This document shows positions 1 through 4,321 of a DNA stretch of 8,046 nt, piece by piece. The translations under genes and the position numbers were made by a program. The first letter of the stretch is position 1, and each line of letters begins with the position of its first letter. A model generated the notes under the pieces. It was not told the origin of the DNA and made no database searches. It saw only the letters and a list, made by a program, of their open reading frames with translations. The stretch lies in contig JAEXPO010000019.1 of NCBI GenBank assembly GCA_023446675.1, positions 1 to 8,046 of the forward strand. The letters are read 5' to 3'. This DNA comes from Bacillota bacterium (lineage in GTDB: Bacteria; Bacillota; Clostridia; DSM-8532).

Positions 1-608
1 AGCTTATCCAGGACAATACCGACTCCGGACAGCTCCCCTTCCTCAAATCCAATTGAAAGAAATACCTCTCTTAGAAGGCTTCTGTCATTAACCTTTACTT
101 TAAAACGTGTAAGGCCCAGCTTCAAAAGCGCCTTGGCCGTGACATGAATAAGCTCTACTTCACAATTGCTTGAAGATGAGCCGATGATATCAATGTCGCA
201 TTGAACCAGCTCACGGGAACGGCCCTTTTGAGGGCGCTCCGCCCTGTATACCTTATCTATCTGTATGCATTTGAAGGGTGTCATAAGCTGCTGCCTGTTA
301 TTGGCGTAATACCTGCTTAAAGGAAGAGTTAAATCGTAGCGCAGACCCAAATCGGCAAGCCTGTCCATAGCTCCGGAGGAGATTGCCGACTCCAGCTTTT
401 CTCCCCTTTTAAGAATTTTAAAAATCAAATTCAGGTTTTCGCCCCCGTCGCTTTTATCAAGGTTTTCCACATCCTCAACGGCAGGCGTCATTATCCGTTC
501 GAAGCCGTTTTCCTTATAGACAGAGAGGATCACCTCCTGCATATACTCCCTCATGGCAGCCTCCTTTGGCAAATAGTCACTGGTTCCCTTAACCGGATTA
601 ATTCGCAT
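1..608 (-). CDS. hisS: Histidyl-tRNA synthetase, N-terminal part (cut by left edge)
   Basis: Charges tRNA-His with histidine in the cytoplasm. About 202 codons are visible and the 3' part lies beyond base 1. Seen: an N-terminal KGTSDYLP segment (residues 7-14), where HisRS proteins start their first conserved block; LRYDLTLPLSRYYANN; and class II motif 2 as VYRAERPQKGRSRE followed by QCDIDIIG. The intact motif 2 and the ERPQKGR string favour a true synthetase over the paralogue HisZ, the ATP phosphoribosyltransferase regulatory subunit, which usually lacks a normal motif 2. The anticodon-binding domain that would settle this is outside the window. The start is ATG at 606-608, preceded by GAAAGGAAG about 9 nt upstream. 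An internal ATG at 552-554 would remove the conserved KGTSDYLP block, so I rejected it. The gene sits directly behind a histidine-codon attenuator. Whether his biosynthesis genes follow cannot be seen. Confidence 0.93.
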   Translation of the reverse strand, partial: MRINPVKGTSDYLPKEAAMREYMQEVILSVYKENGFERIMTPAVEDVENLDKSDGGENLNLIFKILKRGEKLESAISSGAMDRLADLGLRYDLTLPLSRYYANNRQQLMTPFKCIQIDKVYRAERPQKGRSRELVQCDIDIIGSSSSNCEVELIHVTAKALLKLGLTRFKVKVNDRSLLREVFLSIGFEEGELSGVGIVLDK

Positions 609-697
609 AATAAACGCTTCCTTTCATTTAATCTTTTAGCTGGGGTAATTGCCTTAATCGAGTAATTCTTTAATGAGGCTATTTTAAAAATGGCAAC

Positions 698-732
698 AAA
701 AAAAGCCATTAGGTGGTTGTACCCGAATGGCT
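698..732 (-). terminator. Intrinsic terminator of the hisS attenuator
   Basis: On the minus strand AGCCATT (732-726) pairs with AATGGCT (710-704). Inside it GGGT pairs with ACCT around one bulged C, giving an 11-bp helix with a six-base loop. Seven U residues follow directly (704-698). It lies about 90 nt before the hisS start codon and inside its leader, so it is a conditional terminator. It could also end transcripts of the upstream HTH gene. Confidence 0.85.
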
Positions 733-812
733 GAACAGCTGCGTTGTTATACATGCCTATCCATCATCACAGGTACGACCAAAAGCGATCACACCTATGA
801 TGAAAGTAATTA

Positions 813-872
813 TCACAGGACGAAATCGCTTAAGTCATGATGATGATGAATAGCACATAAGATTAGGATCAT
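813..872 (-). CDS. Histidine leader peptide, 19 aa
   Basis: A 19-codon ORF encoding MILILCAIHHHHDLSDFVL, ending in TGA. It has four consecutive CAT histidine codons (848-837). The ribosome binding site is the purine run AAAGGAAAGGG at 894-884, ending 11 nt before the ATG, a slightly long spacing. It starts 28 nt after the stop of the upstream HTH gene and lies 204 nt ahead of hisS. Leader peptides rich in the regulated amino acid are established for the enterobacterial his operon, and for a synthetase operon with the Phe leader of E. coli pheST. The peptide is expected to act only by being translated. It is too short for ordinary gene callers. The alternative reading of the same bases, ATG at 856-858 giving a tetraserine peptide, has no ribosome binding site and does not fit the downstream gene. 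Confidence 0.75.
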   Translation of the reverse strand: MILILCAIHHHHDLSDFVL

Positions 873-900
873 TTGTAAATAAACCCTTTCCTTTAAACCA

Positions 901-1194
901 TTAAAAACTTGAAATCATTTTACCACACTTTTTTTCTATAATAAAGGGGCTTCCTTTTTCCTTTGGTTTCTCTCCAGCATCGGGTGAAACAGCTGCTTCG
1001 CCCTCCTTCAGAAGGTAGTCCGTGGTTACCTCGAAATACTCACTGATTAGAACAATCTTATCTATTTCGGGAATGGATGTTTCACACTCCCACTTGGACA
1101 GGGCCTGCCGCGATACGTTTAAAACAGCAGCAAGCTCCTCCTGTGATATATTTCTTTCTTTTCTAAGCTTTTGTATTTTTTGCCCCAATGTCAT
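901..1194 (-). CDS. XRE/Cro-family DNA-binding regulator
   Basis: A 97-residue cytoplasmic protein with one N-terminal helix-turn-helix domain of the HTH_3 type (residues about 5-62). The core is SQEELAAVLNVSRQALSKWE (17-36), followed by IPEIDKIVLISEYFEVTTDYLL, a common extension in Firmicutes regulators. After residue 64 comes a polar Glu/Lys/Pro-rich tail and a short basic end with no recognisable domain. Relatives of this type often carry a longer membrane or sensor domain after the linker, so this may be a shortened form. The start is ATG at 1192-1194 with AAGGAGGT six bases upstream. It is transcribed away from mgtA and towards hisS. Its target is unknown; the repeated GTTGCATT sites upstream are candidates for autoregulation. 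Confidence 0.85.
   Translation of the reverse strand: MTLGQKIQKLRKERNISQEELAAVLNVSRQALSKWECETSIPEIDKIVLISEYFEVTTDYLLKEGEAAVSPDAGEKPKEKGSPFIIEKKCGKMISSF
917..945 (-). promoter_or_regulatory. Possible promoter for the hisS leader
   Basis: TGGTAAAAT (TAAAAT at 922-917) forms an extended -10 element near the 3' end of the HTH gene. The -35 position 17 bp upstream reads TTTATT, a poor match. Transcription would begin near 910, about 40 nt before the leader peptide. The leader ATG is only 28 nt after the HTH stop codon, so a dedicated promoter has to lie inside the HTH coding region; the alternative is co-transcription from the HTH promoter. Confidence 0.35.
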
Positions 1195-1222
1195 ATTATG
1201 ACCTCCTTGTTTCAGTCCTTTC

Positions 1223-1251
1223 AGTATAGCTAAAGCATTGGTTGCATTCTA
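1223..1251 (-). promoter_or_regulatory. Putative promoter of the HTH regulator gene
   Basis: The -10 element TATACT (1228-1223) lies 29 bp before the start codon. With a 17-bp spacer the -35 position is TAGAAT (1251-1246), a weak match. The -35 overlaps one copy of a GTTGCATT repeat, which suggests control by a bound protein. Confidence 0.4.
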
Positions 1252-1294
1252 CCAAACAGACCGCGCAACAGCACACCTGGCAGTTGCATTTTCC
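1241..1294. repeat. Direct repeat GTTGCATT, 42 bp apart
   Basis: GTTGCATTCTAC (1241-1252) and GTTGCATTTTCC (1283-1294) share 10 of 12 bases and start 42 bp apart, close to four helical turns. The first overlaps the probable -35 region of the HTH gene. Same-face spacing fits two bound dimers. The regulator is unknown, and chance similarity is possible for two short sites. Confidence 0.35.
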
Positions 1295-1373
1295 TTTAAG
1301 GCCGCTCCCTGACTATTTTCTCATGCCAGTCAACGATATAATATAGTATAAATGTATATTTAATCCTTTTATT

Positions 1374-1403
1374 TTGACTTTGTCCTTTTCAATATTATAT
1401 AAT
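1374..1403 (+). promoter_or_regulatory. Promoter for the mgtA leader
   Basis: TTGACT (1374-1379) and TATAAT (1398-1403) are separated by 18 bp, a close match to the vegetative sigma factor consensus in an AT-rich stretch. Transcription should start near 1410, giving a leader of about 250 nt before the ATPase start. A second TTGACA at 1408-1413 has only a poor -10 partner downstream. Confidence 0.75.
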
Positions 1404-1450
1404 TAAATTGACAAAAAATTTCTGCCAAAATCTTTAAAAAAGGAAGTGTT

Positions 1451-1564
1451 ATGATGGACGGCAAACCCCGAAGTCCCATGTGTGGCTTCAACCCCCATAC
1501 TGGAAACATAAGCCCTTTTGTCGGTGTGCCGCAGGGATGGCTGTTCATCGTGCTTATTTGCTGA
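1451..1564 (+). CDS. Possible leader ORF, 37 aa, upstream of mgtA
   Basis: A 37-codon ORF starting ATG ATG GAC GGC and ending TGA, with an AAGGAAG ribosome binding site at 1440-1446. It has five proline codons (residues 6, 9, 15, 22, 27) and a hydrophobic C-terminus, WLFIVLIC. I recognise no family. It lies wholly inside the structured leader: codons 2-4 contain the 5' arm of the long-range helix (1455-1462), so translation initiation would open that helix. In Salmonella the short mgtL leader ORF, with Pro codons, links Mg2+ level to mgtA transcription; similarity of mechanism here is only a guess. The bases may instead be conserved purely as RNA structure. Confidence 0.4.
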   Translation: MMDGKPRSPMCGFNPHTGNISPFVGVPQGWLFIVLIC

Positions 1565-1587
1565 TGTCCTGGCCTCACCGTTTGTGT

Positions 1588-1613
1588 AGCCGTCCAAAGG
1601 GACGGCTTTTTTT
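1588..1613 (+). terminator. Intrinsic terminator in the mgtA leader
   Basis: AGCCGTCC (1588-1595) pairs perfectly with GGACGGCT (1600-1607) around an AAAG loop, followed by a run of seven T (1607-1613). It sits 54 nt before the mgtA start and far from any plus-strand gene end, so it is a regulatory terminator. Its 5' arm is shared with the competing long-range helix. Confidence 0.9.
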
Positions 1614-1630
1614 GTTGGTATTTATGTTTT

Positions 1631-1669
1631 CACTGGGGAATCCTAAAAAAGAAAGGAATGATTCCAGTG
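1631..1669 (+). promoter_or_regulatory. Hairpin over the mgtA translation start
   Basis: CACTGGGGAATC (1631-1642) pairs with GATTCCAGTG (1660-1669) as ten base pairs with a two-G bulge. The AAAGGA ribosome binding site (1652-1657) lies in the loop and the proposed GTG start (1667-1669) in the closing stem. Pairing could limit initiation, giving a second control layer after the terminator. Only the complementarity is seen; the function is inferred. Confidence 0.5.
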
Positions 1670-4309
1670 ATTTTCATGAGGAAAAATCGGATCGGAAAGA
1701 AAATTGAGAAAAATAAAAACGATACGGAATCCAGGCTCCGCGCCTATGCCTTCCAGGACGTAAAAGCTCTTTTGAAGAACCTCTCCACCTCGGAAAACGG
1801 CTTATCGGGGGAAGAAGCTGAAAACCGTCTGGATGAAGCAGGCCCAAACATCATTACTGTAGGCAATAAAAACACCCTGCTCCACCGATTAAGGGAGGCG
1901 GTAGTCAATCCCTTTAATCTCATTTTGATTCTCATTGCCATTATTACCTTTTTTACCGATGTGGTTGCCTCGTCTAGGCCGGATTACCTTACGGTTACCA
2001 TTATCTTTTCATTAGTCCTTGTATCCAGTCTGGTAGCCTTTGTCCAGAGCCAGCGTTCAAATGCAGCCGCTGAAAAGCTATCCAAAATGATATCCAATAA
2101 AGCCGATGTCTGGCGGGACGGAAACAGGATTGCCATACCAATGGATCAGGTAGTGCCAGGGGATATAGTCAGTCTTTCCGCAGGCGACATGCTGCCTGCG
2201 GATGTTCGCTTTTTGTCCACAAAGGATACGTTTGTTGCCCAGGCCGCCCTCGCAGGCGAGTCCAACCCGGTTGAAAAATTCAGCGATAAGCCCAATAAAG
2301 CGGAGGAGTTCACTGGGTTAAACACTATCGGCTTTATGGGAACCAATATTGTAAGCGGCAGCGCCACTGCCGTGGTATTGACAACGGGGAACAGCACCTA
2401 TCTGGGTTCCATGGCCAAATCCCTGTCGGGGGACAGGGCTAAAACCAGCTTTGAGCGGGGTGTGGATTCGGTCAGCCGGCTTCTGGTTCAAATGATGCTG
2501 GTAATGCTTCCGGTTGTTTTTTTAATTAACGGCCTTGCAAAAAGTGACTGGCCCGGCGCGCTGCTTTTTGCCATCAGCATCGCCGTCGGGCTGACCCCGG
2601 AGATGCTGCCCGTCATCATGACCTCCACCCTTGCAAAAGGCGCGGTGTCCATGTCCAGGCACAGGGTTATCGTCCGCACCCTTGGCGCGATACAAACCTT
2701 CGGTGAAATGGATGTGCTGTGCACCGACAAAACGGGGACCCTGACAGAGGATAAAATTGTTCTTGAAAAATACATGAACCTTCACGGTGAGGATGATCCC
2801 CGTATTCTGCGCCATGCCTACCTGAACAGCTTCTTTCAGACAGGTCTTAAGAATTTGATTGATCTGGCCATTATTAACCGGGCTGCGCAGAATGGCCTGG
2901 AAGCACTATTGGACAGCTACAGCCGTATTGATGAAATTCCCTTTGATTTTACGCGCAGGCGCATGAGCGTGGTGCTGTCGGATACAAACGGAAAAAGGCA
3001 GCTTATTACAAAGGGTGCGGTGGAAGAAATCATGGCCATCTCCTCCTATGTGGAGTTGGGCGGCAACATTCTTCCTATGGATGAAGAAACCCGCCGCATT
3101 GCCGGTGCCGTTTACGAAAAGCACAATGCCGAAGGGCTTCGCATGATTGCCGTGGCGCAGAAAAACGAGGTCCCCGGCGGCGGAGCCTTCAGTGTGGCGG
3201 ATGAAAGGGATATGGTTCTTATCGGGTTTATCGGTTTTCTGGATCCGCCGAAGGAAAGCGCCAAAGCCGCCATACTAGCGCTTCGTGAGCATGGGGTGCG
3301 CACCGTTGTCCTGACGGGGGACAGTGAAGGCGTGGCTATAAAGGTCTGCGGGAAAGTAGGCGTTAACACCTCCCGGGTTATCACCGGACGGGACGTGGAG
3401 GGGATGGATGATGTGGCTTTGCAAAGGGCTGTAACCGTCTGTGATTTATTTGCCAAGCTGTCCCCGTCTCAAAAAGAGCGGGTTGTAAAAGCCTTCCAGG
3501 CACAAGGCCATACCGTGGGCTACATGGGCGACGGCATCAACGATGCTCCGCCCCTTCGCCAGGCGGATGTGGGCATTTCCGTGGACAGCGCGGTGGACAT
3601 AGCCAAGGAAACGGCGGATATTGTCCTTTTAAAGAAGGATTTGATGGTGCTGGAGGAGGGCGTCGTCGAAGGCCGCCGTACCTTTGGAAACATTATTAAG
3701 TACATCAAAATGGCCGCCAGCGGTAATTTTGGAAACATGATCTCTGTTATTGCGGCAAGCCTTTTTCTACCCTTTTTGCCCATGCTTCCGGTACAGATAC
3801 TGACCCAGAACCTTTTATGCGATTTTTCGCAAATGGGTATTCCCTTTGACAGCGTGGATAAGGAGTACATTCAAAAGCCCCGCAAATGGGAGATGGCTTC
3901 CATAAAATCCTTTATGGCCTTTATGGGGCCTTTGAGCTCCGTTTTCGATCTCCTGTGCTTTGCCATCATGTGGTGGGCCTTTGGGGCAAACCGTCCGGAA
4001 ATGTCGCCCCTGTTCCAGGGAGGCTGGTTCGTTTTTGGCACGGTGTCCCAGGTACTTGTCATACACATGATCCGTACGGCAAAGCTCCCATTTATTAAAA
4101 GCAAGCCTTCCCTTCCCCTGTTTTTTTCCACCTTTATCGTCGCCGCGATTACTCTCCTGACAGGCTTTTCAAGCCTGGCTGTGGGCCTGGATATGCGGCA
4201 GCTCCCCCTGGCCTTTGCGCCATGGCTTGCAGTCCTTCTGGTAGCCTACCTTATTTGTGTGCAGCTTGTGAAGAAGCTTTATGTGCGCCGCTACGGTGAA
4301 TGGATGTAA
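1667..4309 (+). CDS. mgtA: Magnesium-importing P-type ATPase, MgtA type
   Basis: Membrane ATPase expected to bring Mg2+ into the cell. Numbering runs from the upstream in-frame ATG at 1658. A cytoplasmic N-terminus leads to TM1-2 (about 85-129), then the actuator domain, where the usual TGES loop reads AGES (199-202). TM3-4 carry GLTPEMLP (311-318), typical of Mg2+ ATPases. Then come phosphorylation site DKTGT (D357), nucleotide-binding KGA (452-454), TGD (553-555), hinge GDGINDAP (624-631), and a C-terminal set of membrane helices containing LLCDFSQMGIPFD. Length (about 880 aa) and order are complete. Start choice: ATG 1658 has its Shine-Dalgarno almost touching it, while GTG 1667 has AAAGGA nine bases upstream and is preferred; ATG 1676 is also possible. 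Expression is probably set by the leader's terminator and start hairpin. The gene ends 12 bp from a convergent gene with no terminator seen. Confidence 0.93.
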   Translation: MIFMRKNRIGKKIEKNKNDTESRLRAYAFQDVKALLKNLSTSENGLSGEEAENRLDEAGPNIITVGNKNTLLHRLREAVVNPFNLILILIAIITFFTDVVASSRPDYLTVTIIFSLVLVSSLVAFVQSQRSNAAAEKLSKMISNKADVWRDGNRIAIPMDQVVPGDIVSLSAGDMLPADVRFLSTKDTFVAQAALAGESNPVEKFSDKPNKAEEFTGLNTIGFMGTNIVSGSATAVVLTTGNSTYLGSMAKSLSGDRAKTSFERGVDSVSRLLVQMMLVMLPVVFLINGLAKSDWPGALLFAISIAVGLTPEMLPVIMTSTLAKGAVSMSRHRVIVRTLGAIQTFGEMDVLCTDKTGTLTEDKIVLEKYMNLHGEDDPRILRHAYLNSFFQTGLKNLIDLAIINRAAQNGLEALLDSYSRIDEIPFDFTRRRMSVVLSDTNGKRQLITKGAVEEIMAISSYVELGGNILPMDEETRRIAGAVYEKHNAEGLRMIAVAQKNEVPGGGAFSVADERDMVLIGFIGFLDPPKESAKAAILALREHGVRTVVLTGDSEGVAIKVCGKVGVNTSRVITGRDVEGMDDVALQRAVTVCDLFAKLSPSQKERVVKAFQAQGHTVGYMGDGINDAPPLRQADVGISVDSAVDIAKETADIVLLKKDLMVLEEGVVEGRRTFGNIIKYIKMAASGNFGNMISVIAASLFLPFLPMLPVQILTQNLLCDFSQMGIPFDSVDKEYIQKPRKWEMASIKSFMAFMGPLSSVFDLLCFAIMWWAFGANRPEMSPLFQGGWFVFGTVSQVLVIHMIRTAKLPFIKSKPSLPLFFSTFIVAAITLLTGFSSLAVGLDMRQLPLAFAPWLAVLLVAYLICVQLVKKLYVRRYGEWM

Positions 4310-4321
4310 AAGAGGTCTGCT

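Larger units (their letters stand above)
698..910 (-). promoter_or_regulatory. Histidine transcription attenuator in the hisS leader
   Basis: Seen: after the His-codon leader ORF come alternative pairings. Segment 1 (819-812, CCTGTGAT) pairs with segment 2 (803-794) over 8 bp, one a G-U, inside an outer stem AAGCGAT/ATCGCTT (831-825 with 789-783). Segment 3 (773-764, CCTGTGATGA) repeats segment 1 and can pair with segment 2 over 10 bp. The end of segment 3 (765-761, GATGG) can pair with 730-726 in the 5' arm of the terminator. The leader stop codon (815-813) lies in segment 1. Inference: a ribosome at the stop codon masks segment 1, so 2:3 and the terminator form. A ribosome stalled on the His codons (848-837) leaves 1:2 free to form, so segment 3 can disturb the terminator. 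The antiterminator helix is the weakest part (about 5 bp). No T-box consensus is present on this strand. Confidence 0.75.
1410..1613 (+). ncRNA. Structured mgtA leader: antiterminator/terminator switch
   Basis: Seen: TGGACGGC (1455-1462) is perfectly complementary to GCCGTCCA (1589-1596), closing a domain of about 125 nt. The same 3' bases are the 5' arm of a strong terminator, so the two helices exclude each other. Inside the domain are a hairpin GAAGTC/GGCTTC (1470-1489), a possible CGG/CCG mini-hairpin around 1521-1530, and a CATCG/TGATG hairpin within a CAGGG/TCCTG stem (about 1530-1571). This is the layout of a riboswitch or a leader-ORF attenuator, where stabilising the long-range helix lets transcription reach mgtA. 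I compared it from memory with the M-box, yybP-ykoY and NiCo classes and see none of their conserved strings. The ligand is unknown; Mg2+ is the obvious candidate from the downstream gene. Confidence 0.65.

Noticed and set aside
698..732. T-box riboswitch for hisS
   Set aside because: AGGTGGTTGTACCCG on the plus strand vaguely resembles a T-box, but it is on the wrong strand. The minus-strand leader lacks the T-box consensus, and the His leader ORF explains the terminator.
551..754. 67-aa minus-strand ORF
   Set aside because: It lies across the attenuator terminator and into the hisS start in another frame. No family resemblance or ribosome binding site.
835..858. Tetraserine leader peptide (ATG at 858) for serine control
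   Set aside because: No ribosome binding site precedes it and the downstream gene is a histidine enzyme. The overlapping His frame fits both.
1369..1597. Minus-strand ORFs of 64 and 69 aa opposite the mgtA leader
   Set aside because: They overlap the plus-strand promoter, hairpins and terminator in antisense and show no protein features.
1410..1613. Known M-box, yybP-ykoY or NiCo metal riboswitch
   Set aside because: I cannot find the conserved strings of these classes in the leader. A covariance search would be decisive and could overturn this.
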